Positions 12,585 to 22,849 of a stretch of 64,000 nucleotides of DNA are shown one piece after another (the stretch's first letter is position 1; each line of letters opens with the position of its first letter). The DNA comes from Diogma glabrata (taxonomy: Eukaryota > Arthropoda > Insecta > Diptera > Cylindrotomidae). The stretch lies in NCBI GenBank assembly GCA_963693315.1, contig OY856186.1, positions 282,020,935 to 282,084,934 on the forward strand. Reading direction: 5' to 3'. A model generated the notes under the pieces. That model searched no databases. It saw only the letters and a list, made by a program, of their open reading frames with translations, and was not told the DNA's origin. Both the position numbers and the translations under genes were made by a program.

Positions 12585-12995
12585 CTGCCAATTATTGTGA
12601 CACCGCATCTACTTAACACTGCATATAAAATACTTGATGGTGTTGTGCATGCTAAACTCATAATTTGCGGAATCTACCATCGTAGAATATCAGTGTAGGT
12701 TTCGTCCCAACTGGTTAACCACAGATCATTGTTTCACTTTAAGGTGGACCTATAAAAATGTTGGAAGAAAAACATCATCATTCATTAGCTCTCTGTTGAT
12801 TTCAAGCAAGAATATGATATTATCATCATATGATTTAGTATCCCAGAAAAACATGTTTCTTTGTGTAAACTGTAAGCTCACAACATCGGGATAAAACTGA
12901 AGATAGATAGTAATCGAAGGTTATTTTCCGACCTTTTTCGCGTTCTGTTTGATAAGGCGATGAACTCTTGTCCGTACTATTTAGTTTGGCGCATT
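12585..12995 (+). pseudogene. Decayed LINE reverse transcriptase fragment
   Basis: Conceptual translation on the plus strand, with several frame changes and stops, gives the RT landmarks in order. First comes a 'LLNTAYKIL' block (about 12,610-12,640). Next is 'YQCRFRPNW' followed by 'TTDH' (about 12,690-12,730, the conserved QxGFRP...S/TTDQ block). A block like 'FKQEYD' follows (about 12,795-12,815, corresponding to the 'DFKKAYDS' block that carries a catalytic Asp). No intact frame remains. The pattern fits endonuclease-RT LINEs of the RTE/Jockey type. Its subfamily cannot be fixed by eye. Confidence 0.65.
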
Positions 12996-13254
12996 ATATA
13001 GGCGGTAAGAAAAAGTTGAACCAACAAAAATGCGCGCTCAAAAAATAAAGGACAGTAGAAATTTTTTTGATAAAACTACAATTTCCTTCCAAAAATAATT
13101 TGTTCTTCAAATAAATCTGTCGTACTTATTCTGTTATACTGTTATGCTATTTTGCTGCTACTGTACTATTACTATTATACTGTTATACTATTATATTAAA
13201 AAATAGAAGAATATTAGAATATTGCAATAGAAGGTTTTATTGAATAGACCCCAA

Positions 13255-13512
13255 TATTTTTTCAGCGATATTTCTGCTGTTACTAAAAATTTGAGTTACC
13301 AATCAATTTAAGAGTTTGCGCTGTACATAATTAAGGCATTTGAAACTCTATTTATATTCAAGAAGAATGCGTAAATGACATATATAAATAATTAAAGAAG
13401 CTGTTCGCTATATAAGCAAGATTACGAAATCGTCCTAAATAACCCAGTTTTTGAACATCGTTTTTAACTTATATCCTAAAATATGAGAATTCTATATCTG
13501 GGCTATTATTTT
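13255..13512 (-). pseudogene. CR1/Jockey-like LINE fragment, left part
   Basis: Diverged copy of part of the minus-strand LINE at 61,880-62,130. Shared blocks include 'TTTGAGTTACCAATYAATTT', 'AAGAAGCTGTTCGCTA', 'CGWCATCGTCCTAAA'-like and 'AATATGAGAATTC'. Reading is lost to stops. Similarity breaks at about 13,512, where the DNA element with long inverted repeats begins. It resumes beyond that element at about 16,350. Confidence 0.75.
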
Positions 13513-13552
13513 GAAAACGTACATTTTTTTTGTTGATTTTTAAATTTTTGAT

Positions 13553-14112
13553 TTTTAAAAAATCTGAAATTTTGATATATTGTTGGCATTGACAAAAGGA
13601 AAAAAGTGATTTTTGCTTTTATTTTTTGTGTACTCTGAATCGGAGTTATGCGCGTTGAATTTTGAGGCTTTTTCACGTAGTTTTTGGTAATGGTGGCAAT
13701 GTTTTGTGAATAGGTGCCACAAATTTCATCCGACTTACGTATATTTTTGCAAGTAAAAAGGAAAATAATTGAGTAATTGAAATAAGTAAGTTTAAAATTA
13801 ATAACTTTTCTCTTTTCCGCTAGGCGGCGCGTAAAACCTTGGTTTACTTCAAAGCTCATATCTAAAAAAGTAGGCTTTTTTTTTTGTTTTTTACAAATTT
13901 TAAAGTAAACATATGCAGCTATGAAATTGAGAAATAAAAAGTCAGCAATTCAATATGGATTTTTTCTTACGATTTTTTAAAGTTTGGTATATGAAAAATT
14001 CACATGTGTTTTTTTATTAAGTTAATAATCCTGTACTAAATGTGGATCTTATAAATTAAACATTTCATATTTTAACACCTGCAATAAATTTGAACCATTT
14101 TCTGTGCGGTTA
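13553..14112 (+). repeat. Left long terminal inverted repeat
   Basis: Reverse complement of 15,762-16,317 with only scattered differences and a few 1-3-base indels, roughly 95% by eye. Open frames of about 100-117 codons lie inside both arms and encode the same peptide in mirror orientation. They are by-products of the repeat, not genes. Confidence 0.85.
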
Positions 14113-14484
14113 AATGGTTAAAAACTTATAAAAAATTAATTTAAGTTAAGTGGTAAAATAAAGGAATTTAAATTATTAAAAGGGTGTGTAAAATGTTTAT
14201 TCATTTTAAAAAATGTCTATTCAGCCCCTTTTTACTAATTAAAATCTCATTAGAGGCTCATAATTTTAACATTTAAAATTTCTAATGACGCCCACAAACG
14301 GTTTTTGACCAAATTATACTTGCATCCAATCAAAATATATTAAATTGTACCTACCTAATTTTACCTGATTCTACCTATGCCAAAACTATTTCAAGGGTAT
14401 ATATATATTGATTGGATTGCCTTATAATCAATTATATTCCAAAATATTTAGAAGACATAACGTTTAGAAAAGATAATAATAGAA

Positions 14485-15510
14485 ATGCCTTTCAAATTGT
14501 GCTGTAACTTGTACGGTCTCAAAAATCATCAGCGGACATCAAAAAATGTGAAACTGGTCACACCAGCTGTTATTCAAAAAGCTGCGACCCTAAATTTTAC
14601 TTTGCGTGATGACCAGTTTATATGTGAAACATGTCGCACTTATATCTATAAAAATAAGGTAAATTTAATTATTTTATTAAAATGAATAAAAATTCATATG
14701 CAACTAATATTTTCTATACAGCAGCTTTCATGTTCGGAAACTATCGATAGTGAAATTATTTCTATAAATCAGGATGTTGAAAATGTTCCAACGAACGAAA
14801 ATATTCAAATACCTCCAGCATCTTTAGATCCATCACCAGTTTCGGTTGATACTATATCTCCACCAGTTCCTGAACTACTTAATGACATTTTAGAAGATAT
14901 TAACAATGTTCTTGGAAGGTTAGCCGAATCTCCTATCAAACAAAATCATATTACAACAGGAAGTTATAAAAAAATTGCAAGTGTCAGATCGGCAATAAGT
15001 CAAAGAATATTTCAAGTAGATTCAGTTAAAGTGTTATCACCAAACGAGGAATGTGAATATACATCATGGCTTATGAACCTTAAAAAAGAGTTTAAAGATG
15101 CCAGCTGTAAATCAAAACAAGTGTTTTTGTTGACAACTCTACCACGTAAATTTCGGTCAAATCAACGTATCCAGGATGAATTTAATGCATCAAGACGACT
15201 GGTAGAATTCACCATGGATCTGTTGGGAACAGTAGGTCCTTACAGTTGGCCTCAAAGCAAACAAGTGCACAGTTTGTCACAAAATATAGTAAAACAAATT
15301 CAAACATACTTCTTATCAGAGGAAATTAGTAGAACAATGCCTGGCCTTAAAGATGTTGTTACTATTACAGAAGGATCGACAAAAATTAAGAAATCAAAGC
15401 GGTTGGTGTTATGGACCCTCACCGACATCTACGAAATGTTCTTGGAAGAAAACAAAGAACTCAAGGATTCCACTGTTTTTTACCGGATAACACTACACCC
15501 GATAAAATAA
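14485..15510 (+). CDS. Transposon protein gene, two exons (14,485-14,658 and 14,722-15,510), C-terminally truncated
   Basis: The first exon (58 codons) ends at 'AATAAG|GTAAAT'. A 63-nt intron ends at 'TTCTATACAG|', and the second exon continues in the same frame (phase 0), giving about 321 residues. Exon 1 carries a likely zinc-binding set (Cys6, Cys7, His15, Cys47, Cys50). Residues following 'MPGLKDVVTI' and 'KRLVLWTLTDIYEMF' near the C-terminus resemble proteins of unknown function that I recall from insect and cnidarian DNA transposons. In those proteins this block precedes a further cysteine-rich or catalytic part. Here the frame stops right after it, so the putative nuclease region is missing, by internal deletion or frame loss. 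It lies centrally between the long inverted repeats, in agreement with a transposition role. The name and reaction are not assigned. Confidence 0.6.
14659..14721 (+). other. 63-nt GT-AG intron
   Basis: Donor 'AAG|GTAAAT', AT-rich body and acceptor 'TTCTATACAG|CAG'. Removing it joins two open frames that share phase 0. A 3-base alternative acceptor (CAG) lies directly downstream. Confidence 0.7.
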
Positions 15511-15761
15511 TTGCCAAAATGTTTTCTTTTTCTGATGATCATAAATATTTCAATTTAAAGGCAAAAAAAAATATATAAATTAGTTTTTTAATGTATTTAT
15601 TTATAATATTGATTAAATTATAATGTTTATAGGAAAAATATTTTTTTAATGTTTTTTTCTAATGTTAGTGTTGGTGATGTTGAAATTATAACAAAATCTT
15701 CGATCATTGGGATCTCCAATTCTTATTCTGAATAAAAACCTGTTTCTCAATCAGAAATACA

Positions 15762-16317
15762 CAAAAAATGGTTCAAATTTATTGCATGTGTTAAAATATG
15801 AAATGTTTAATTTATTAGATCCACATTTAGTACAGGATTATTAACTTAATAAAAAAACACATGTGAATTTTTCAGATACCAAACTTTAAAAAATCGTAAG
15901 AAAAAATCCATATTGAATTGCTGACTTTTTATTTCTCAATTTCATAGCTGCATATGTTTACTTTAAAATTTGTGAAAAACAAAAAAAAAAAAGCCTACTT
16001 TTTGAGATATGAGCTTTGAAGTAAACCAAGGTTTTACGCGCCGCCTAGCGGAAAAGAGAAAAGTTATTAATTTTAAATTTACTTATTTCAATTATTCAAT
16101 TATTTTCCTTTTTACTTGCAAAAATATACGTAAGTCGGATGAAATTTGTGGCACCTATTCACAAAACATTGCCACCATTACCAAAAACTACGTGAAAAAG
16201 CCTCAAAATTCAACCGTGCATAACTCCGATTCAGAGTACACAAAAAATAAAAGCAGAAATCACTTTTTTCCTTTTGTCAATACCAACAAAATATCAAAAT
16301 TTCAGATTTTTAAAAAA
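15762..16317 (-). repeat. Right long terminal inverted repeat
   Basis: Mirror copy of 13,553-14,112. The outer end is the conserved 'ATCTGAAATTTTGATAT' region read on the minus strand. The arms diverge just outside 'TTTTTAAAAAAT'. Confidence 0.85.
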
Positions 16318-16349
16318 TAGTTGTTAATATATTTTACAACTAATTAATA

Positions 16350-16390
16350 TATTTTACAACTCCCAGAAATCTAACAGATTCTTTTTCCAC
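16350..16390 (-). pseudogene. CR1/Jockey-like LINE fragment, right part
   Basis: 'ACAACTCCCAGAAATCTAAC' and the following 'AGATTCTTTTTCCA' align with 62,133-62,162 of the LINE near the right end of the window. That LINE stretch directly continues the piece matched by 13,255-13,512. The fragment is short but in the expected order and orientation. Confidence 0.6.
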
Positions 16391-17140
16391 CCGACTAATT
16401 TTTTCACTTCAGAACTAACTATATCTATATAGTTTCATTTTAACAAAATATTTTACAACTGCACCCAGTTTTTATTTTCCCATATGCAGTCGCACACGTG
16501 AATGATAAATGACTTCCCACAAATCTTTTTTATGAAAATTGTGGTAAACCTAAAACGTGAAAGTAATGATGTGATAAATGAAAATTTTATGCGTTTTCAT
16601 AATTTATTTATAGAAAAAACTTAATACATATTATTTTTATTACTATAATAATAACAATGGTTTATTGTTATAGAAAAATTCGTACATAATACGGGAGGGT
16701 TGATACACCAATTTAATTATACTAATTAAAATTTAACAAAATCTAATCTTCAATTCCTGACAATTAAGTCAGTAATGAATTTTATAAATTTTTATTTAAC
16801 TTGAATAATAAAAGCAAGCAAACAAAAAAATATATACTTACAAAAAAAATTTCGTTATCAAAGAGAATCCGAATAAAAATCGATTAAATTTAAAATGTTC
16901 GGAATACACAGAAAATTAACAAAATAAATTCCACGAAAGAGAATTTCTGAGAATTTATAATAAAAATATTTTGCCAAGTTTGTATAGCAAAAAAAATATT
17001 CTCAACGTTATTATCTCATCTACTCTAGCGAATTTACAAAAACAAAACTGAAAATAACGAAAGCAAAAAATGAGAAAAGTCGTTTTATGTTTCAACTTTT
17101 TTTTTGTGTTCGTTCGCTTAATTTTTGCAATAATAGGTGC

Positions 17141-17225
17141 GTTCGATTTGACTGAAACAACTGAAAAAACAACAACAATTGCATTTAATTTTTCAGTAGC
17201 TTCAGTTGTTTCAGTCAAATCGAAC
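17141..17225. repeat. Perfect 25-bp inverted repeat, 85-bp hairpin
   Basis: 17,141-17,165 is the exact reverse complement of 17,201-17,225, separated by 35 bases. The arm reads 'GTTCGATTTGACTGAAACAA' plus CTGAA. Flanking bases pair a little further with one bulge. It is compatible with a very small MITE. The long minus-strand open frame crossing it is a by-product. Confidence 0.8.
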
Positions 17226-18129
17226 ACGGCTAATGTTGTATAATGTCATCGAAGTTATTAAATTTGTTTAGTATAGTTTGACATAACATGCACGTGATTT
17301 CGTGAGATGAACGAATAACGGGAATAATAATAATTGTGTTACTTTCTTGTATGAAGTCTACATTGTGGAATATATTACTAATTCTATGTTCTAATTTTTA
17401 TATCTAATTTTCAATATTGCGTTGGCAGTTTATTTTTATATTCTCCATTCTGACTTCATTTTCCCATATTTTTGTGTTAGCTGCCCTTATGTGTTTCCTC
17501 ACCTGTATTCATTTTAACAATTCAATCTATTTTCTGGTTGATTTTCATTTGAAGACCTAATTTAATAGTTCTCTGTACTCTTATCTGCTTTCTATATTCT
17601 CACGCTCACCATTCTAAAATCTATATTTCATCATTCGATATTCTCCAAAATTAATTTTCAATTCTTTATTCTCTGTCATCTATTATCCATTGTACGTTTT
17701 CCATCACCTTCGGCTACTTGTCCTTTCTACATTAGCCATGCTTCATTTTTTTTTATTGGTGGGTCCCGAAGTTGAACTAATTAGTTAGCTGTTGTTCTTA
17801 ACCCTGTTGTTGTTTAAGGCAGATGACGTCGATGTCACCGCAGAATGTGCAATGTGGTCGAATCCGAGCCCCTTAACATAGTTAATTAGCTGGATTGGAC
17901 TAATGTTTTTTGGTAAAGGAAGTCATAGTCTCCCTTGACGTCACGCACTATATTAATATCTTCAGAGACTCTCTCTCAAGATCGATTTTTTTAAGAGGGG
18001 AGACGGGGAAGTTTCCTAAAAACTTTTTTGAGTGCAGCAGACCTTCCCACATACAGCATGGTTGTTTATTTTGTTCCTGTTCCAAGCTTTGGATAACGCA
18101 TTTGAGCGAACTCTTGGTTAATTGAAAGC

Positions 18130-18556
18130 ACGGTTCTGGACCAATCAACTTTTTTTGTGGCGCCCTTCTTCGATAGCAAGTCTGCTACAAATTGCCGTAT
18201 ACTCCTGTGTGACCAGGTACCCACACAAGTGTAACGCGGTTAGTTTCTGCAATTTTTTGTAGATTCTGGTAGCATTCCTATACTAGCTTGGAGTTGAAGC
18301 GCGTCGACTTCAGAGCTAATAGCGCCGTCTGACTATCAGAAACAATGTATATATCTGTGTTGCTGTATCCTCTTTCGGCACACAGCATTGCACAATAGTT
18401 GATGGCAAAGATTTCGGCTTGAAATACTGTTGCAGAGACACCCAGTGCTAACACCAGTTTGGCCCTGAGACCAAACACCCCTGCACCAGTTCCTTCATTA
18501 GTTTGGTATACCAGATTAGTATACCAGATTCTGGCATTGGATGGTAATGCTTGCAA
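18130..18556 (-). pseudogene. LINE RNase H domain, decayed
   Basis: A minus-strand frame at 18,556-18,278 encodes an RNase H fold: 'GAGVFG' strand, 'FQAEIFAINYCAM' helix with the catalytic Glu, and 'IYIVSDSQTALLAL' with the catalytic Asp. The first acidic block, normally 'YTDGS', reads 'YTNLVY', so the first catalytic Asp is lost. The rest of the domain continues to about 18,130 in another frame. In LOA-type elements this domain removes template RNA during integration. Confidence 0.75.
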
Positions 18557-18671
18557 GTAGCTCTCGATTCCTTCCCTGGCCCCTATATTTTGACAATAAA
18601 CCGTCTATCTAGATCAGTGATATTTGGCATACAGTATGAAAAGTAGTAGGTCTCCACTTCGTTCTGAAGTT

Positions 18672-19660
18672 TCAAAAGGATGTCAGATGACCGGTTAGGC
18701 TACCAGGTTTCAGTGTTTCGACTAGCTGCAGTCTGTGAGCACTAGATACTGCTGCAGATCTGATGTATAGGTGCAATGGAGGAAGTAGGAGAAGTACCTC
18801 CATTGCAGATGTTTTTGTGGTTGTAAAAGCAACTGTGGCATAGAGACACACAAGTCTCTGTATTTTTGGAAGCACTGCCTGAGCAGATATCTGGTTTAAT
18901 TTTGGCCACCAGACCAAAGCTGCGTATGACAGTATGGGTTTTATTATAATTTGATGTAACCAAAGTATCATTTTGGGGCTTAGTTCCCAGGTTTTTCCAA
19001 ACAAGTTTCTACACGCGAAGAAAGCCCTATTTGCTTTGTCCGTGATATGCTTTAAGCTTGAGTTTCAAGTGAGCTTGCTGTCGAGGATCACATCTAAATA
19101 CATAATCTCTTTGACTACTTGTATGCGTTCGCCGCTAAACTCAGAAGGATTGAAATTAAAACTCCATCTGTTGGTAAAGACTACGGTACTAGTTTTTTGT
19201 GTATTGACAGACAGCCCAACTTGGTTGCACCAATTAATCACGAAGTCCAGGGCTGCCTGGGTTCGTTCACTGACTGTTGAGTCATATTTACCTCTCACCA
19301 TGACTGCTATATCGTCGGCGTATCCTACAGTGTTAACGCCAGAACGCCTTTCAGCCTATTTAGACGATTATCAGCAACTATCAGCCAGAGCAACGGAGAG
19401 AGTGCCCCTCCCTGTGGACATCCTCTAGAGGCCCTGACAGTTACCGATATTTTTCCTAATGTAGCTGTAACTTTCCGACTCTGTAACATGTTGATGATCC
19501 ACGCCAAAATGTGCGTGTTTTGATTTTTCTTATAGTTGCCATTTCAGCAATAGCTTGAAATTGCACATTATCAAACGCCCTTAGTATGTCCATAAATGTA
19601 CATGCAAGTGCCTTCTTGTATATCAGTGTGCTCTCAATCTTTTTCACGACTTAATGCAAT
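18672..19660 (-). pseudogene. LINE reverse transcriptase region, decayed
   Basis: Four minus-strand frames follow one another. 19,647-19,456 has a 'MDILRAFDNVQF' block carrying a catalytic Asp. 19,507-19,325 has 'RGCPQGGALSPLLW', the RT motif B. 19,301-19,065 continues directly after the catalytic 'YADD' (just upstream, about 19,322-19,310), with 'YLDVILDSKL' at its end. 19,004-18,672 has the thumb/connection, with 'YAALVWWPKL'. Motif order and spacing are those of LOA/R1 elements. Each junction needs a frame change, so no functional enzyme is encoded. Confidence 0.8.
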
Positions 19661-20070
19661 GCCGTTTTTGTAGATTTCCTAGTTTGGATATGCATGTTGG
19701 TATGAGTTGAGAGGCTTTTGCTTAAGACAAACATACCGATTATAGTAGTCCATCACCTTTTCCATCGTTTTCAGAAAAAAGATGTAAGACTTATTGCCCT
19801 GTATGATTTGCCTTCGTTCGATTTCTTTCCTGGCTTGGGTATGACTACAACTCTAGCTTCTCTCCATATCTGAGGAATGTAAGCAAGACTAAAACTTGCT
19901 ATAAACAAACGCTCGAGATATGGGAGAATGGTAGCTAAACCTTTTTGCAGGAAGATCGAGAATCCTGGGGATTTGAACGGTCTGAACGGTCCGAACGATC
20001 TGATTGCCCAAATCGTTCTGTTGGGGGAGAAAATTTTGTTTGCTAGTTGGTCTGAAACCTTCCTATAGTT

Positions 20071-20600
20071 TCAGGACCCAACGAACCATAGTTTGGTATA
20101 TTTCCCTCTTCCGAGCGCATGCATGTAGAACCCGGGAAGTGTATACCCTGCAGATTGAACACAGAGGGTTTGTGTGATCAGACGTAAGCAATTTTTGGAG
20201 TTGAGATGGTAGACTGTCGGTAGACTGTCAATCGTTCCGCAGAGCTCTCTCCAACTATCCCTTTTTGATCGTCTGATTTCTTTGTTGTAGTTGGTAAGAG
20301 CCGATTGGTACTCCGTCCAGGTGTTTGTTCTTTTTGCTTTGTTGAAGGGCTTCCGAACTTTATTCATCATCCTCTCTAAATTGCCATTCCACCAAGGCAC
20401 ATCTCTAGTCCTTTTAGACTTGGCAATTGGAGAATTGCGGTGGTGAGCTTCGGTGATAACATCCTGCAGGTGGAGTTGATCCTGCCACAATCGCCTACAT
20501 TATCCCGAAGATGTACTTTAAAGAGGTCCCAGTCGGTCTTCCTGGGGCTCATAGAACACCAATTGGAGTGCTCTCCAGTTGGGGTTCTATGTTGAAGCAT
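20071..20600 (-). pseudogene. LINE ORF2 endonuclease C-terminus and linker to RT
   Basis: The frame at 20,600-20,376 contains 'NWCSMSPRKTDWDLFKVHL', and the one at 20,490-20,071 contains 'RTRDVPWWNGNLERM' and 'YNKEIRRSKRDSWRELC'. These are the characteristic segments between endonuclease and RT in LOA/I-type LINEs. A frame change separates the two parts. Confidence 0.75.
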
Positions 20601-20659
20601 ATGTATGCGTGGTCCGAGATAGAAGCTACGTCCGAGACATGCCGCTTACTGATAAAATT

Positions 20660-20995
20660 CTCGGTAACGTTGTTGCTCAGAGTTAGGTTCAGGACCTCGT
20701 CTCTGAAGCTTTGGTATCTATAAACATGTTATTTGTATATAGGTATTGGAGCAGAGACTCCCCTTTTGTGTTTATGTTACTACTACACCACACGGTGTGA
20801 CGAGCATTGGCATCGCACGCAATTATTAGGTTTTAGTGTTTGTCCTTGCAATGTCGAATTAGCTTGCTTACCTTATCAGGTGGTATTACCTCCTCATCTC
20901 TTGGAAAGTACGCAGATGCTAAGATGAACTTGCGAACCCGTTGTGAGGAAGAGGGATTTCAATCTGCACAGCTGTAAGATCTCTGCAAATGAATT
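20660..20995 (-). pseudogene. LINE apurinic-type endonuclease fragment
   Basis: The minus-strand translation of about 20,960-20,725 gives 'ASAYFPRDEEVIPPDKV', then 'IIACDANARHTVWCSS' and 'TKGESLLQYL'. These match the central endonuclease motifs (GDxNAHHxxWGS...GExLxxxL). A stop interrupts the stretch between the two motifs. The N-terminal part is not recognisable. Confidence 0.75.
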
Positions 20996-21009
20996 CTGTG
21001 AAGGGAAAT

Positions 21010-22330
21010 ACATTCAAGCGTTTGTTGAAGAGCACCAAAGTGGCGCTGACTTAGTTCCCTTGGACTCAACAGTTCGTTCGTTCGGGGTTAGGTTGGTGAT
21101 TTTGGCACGTGATTGTTGTACTGTGACTGAGAAGGATTTGGTTCTCGATGTTTGCGGGTTAGCAGACACCGAGCTAGAAACGCTCCTTACAGAGGCAGAT
21201 TTGGATGGTCCTTCACTTTCGATTGAAAACCCCGAATTAGTGCTACCAGTTGCTGACGCCTTCTCGGTAGAACAGGTTAGTACTTCTATCGGTATCGCAG
21301 TGTTAGGTTGGTTTGGGTTTCTGAACTTTGCAATTTTTTTAAGATGTTTCTCGGATGCTGGGTCAGGAATGAACACCAACATCTCGAGATCCATCTCAAG
21401 CACACTTCAGGATGGTCCATGATCTCGGCCTAGTATCCGGATTAAAGGGCCCAAGTCGCCTTAGAATCTTCTCTGTTGATTCTTTGGCACAGTCTGGAAG
21501 ATAAGCTATCATTCTAGGAGGTCGAGGTAACTCGTCCTTTTTTAGGAAACGTACCTGTACCTCCCCGATTGTTATGCTCGGTACCACATTTACAACCCAC
21601 TGCGCCGATGTATTATCGGCACAGTTAAGAAGTAACCAACCATTTCTTTGGGAGCAGCCCTCGAAGTGAGGCTTAATAACCTCGAATTCTTGCTCTTCTA
21701 CCAAATCTATGGCTGCTTTTTTAGCTCGCTGAGTTGCTCAGAACTCAGGAGGGTGGTTGGAAAGACTTCAGCAGCGATGTAAACCATGATGCGCTTGGTG
21801 ACATCGCTGAATGTTGGAGGTACAATTGTACTCGCAACATTGCTTGCAGTGTCCAATAGCTCATGCTGAGGTCGGTCGCTGGTAGATGACTTGTGCCGTT
21901 TAACACCAGAGGTAGCTGACTGTGGAGAGTCTTGCGATGTCACGGATCGGACCCTCTTGCTACTCTTGGTACCTGTGTCCTTCCTTCTATCTACTACCTT
22001 CAGAGCTAGCTCTTCAGGTATCCCACCTTTAACCAGGGTAGCTAGGTCAAAGGATTTGGGAAGGGCACAGACTTGTATGGCTTCCTCTTCAGATAGGCCT
22101 TTCTTTATTAGTGCCCTCTTGCGCTTTCTGTTTGTGGCAAGAAGGTATTTGGGCTGATTGTCAGATTGAGGGACAACCGATTTTGGGTCTCTTAATCCGA
22201 CTGTGTTGGACACGCGGATATTGGCTACCTTTCGGTGTATATCCGACGTTATGGTGACTGCTGACATGTCAGAGTTCCTGCCGGATTCTCAGTCACATGC
22301 GGTCCCGATTGCCGATTCCGAGGCGGAATC
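21010..22330 (-). pseudogene. LINE ORF1 (Gag-like, DUF4780-like domain), frameshifted
   Basis: Three minus-strand frames form one ancestral ORF1. 22,267-21,707 is basic and Ser/Thr-rich, with short repeats around 'GLSEEEAIQVCAL' and 'GGIPEELALKVV'. 21,704-21,396 holds the folded domain, with 'WVVNVVPSITIGEVQVRF', 'LPRPPRMIAYLP' and 'ILRRLGPFNP'. 21,403-21,014 is an acidic, Ser-rich tail. The breaks are a one-base change in an A-run near 21,715 and another near 21,400. The folded domain resembles DUF4780, known from ORF1 of LOA-type LINEs. The true start is probably upstream of 22,267. Confidence 0.7.
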
Positions 22331-22849
22331 AGAATAGTTTGCGAACTGATGAACACGTGTTAATTAATGGGTTAGGTGATGCGTTTGGAGAAGAATCGCT
22401 CTCGTCTTTATGTTTAGGTAAAAAATTATCCATACAGTGGTTGGATGGAAATTAGGGAGTAAAAAGGTACGACACAACAGAGCCCTGTGCTGTGGTAAGG
22501 TTATATTGAAACTGGAGGACACCCGGTATCCAGAGTTCCGTACTAGTAATCAAGCACCTCTTGATCATGCTAAGCTATTAGCCTATGTGTCTACCTTAGC
22601 TTTGGGTTTTGGAATTGGTCTTGGCTTCGATTCTCACCGAGGACCTAACGGCATGGGTGACCCTACCCTTGTAGCTCCTAAGATCACTGAGTCTACTGAG
22701 CCCCATCACTGCGTTGAAGTGCCAAGTCCATTCGATGGGGTAGTGGGCTTCATTCTTTATTTGCACTTCTGCTTTCTTATTCCAAATTCTTCATACGTCT
22801 TGCCATTCTCTGTACTGTGTCCTAACCTGTACCATTTCCTTAATTAAAA

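Larger units (their letters stand above)
13515..16349 (+). mobile_element. DNA element with ~560-bp terminal inverted repeats and a two-exon gene
   Basis: Long inverted repeats (13,553-14,112 and 15,762-16,317) enclose about 1.65 kb with one spliced gene on the plus strand. The element splits a CR1-like LINE fragment, so it arrived later. No exact target duplication is visible. The right flank holds two copies of 'TTAATATATTTTACAACT', which may be a local duplication. It is probably a cut-and-paste element whose gene is truncated. The superfamily is unassigned. Confidence 0.7.
17745..22745 (-). mobile_element. LOA/R1-like non-LTR retrotransposon, nearly full length, decayed
   Basis: On the minus strand the order is 5' UTR (about 22,745-22,330), ORF1 (about 22,330-21,010), then ORF2 with endonuclease (about 20,990-20,450), linker, RT (about 20,000-18,700) and RNase H (about 18,560-18,130), then a 3' part. 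A T-run at 17,744-17,753 may be the remnant of its poly(A) tail. This order, the DUF4780-like ORF1 and the C-terminal RNase H indicate the LOA/I/R1 group. Many frameshifts and stops make it inactive. Confidence 0.8.

Noticed and set aside
13506..13859. Open frame of 117 codons on the minus strand, with a matching 103-codon frame at 16,009-16,320 on the plus strand
   Set aside because: Both lie inside the long inverted repeats and are mirror copies of each other. They have no domain and are by-products of the repeat.
20943..21422. 159-codon plus-strand open frame
   Set aside because: It is antisense to ORF1 and the ORF1-ORF2 junction of the LOA-like LINE, whose minus-strand motifs are convincing.
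22437..22847. 136-codon plus-strand open frame
   Set aside because: It runs antisense to the 5' region of the LOA-like LINE, lacks any known domain, and its length is plausible by chance in this less AT-rich stretch.
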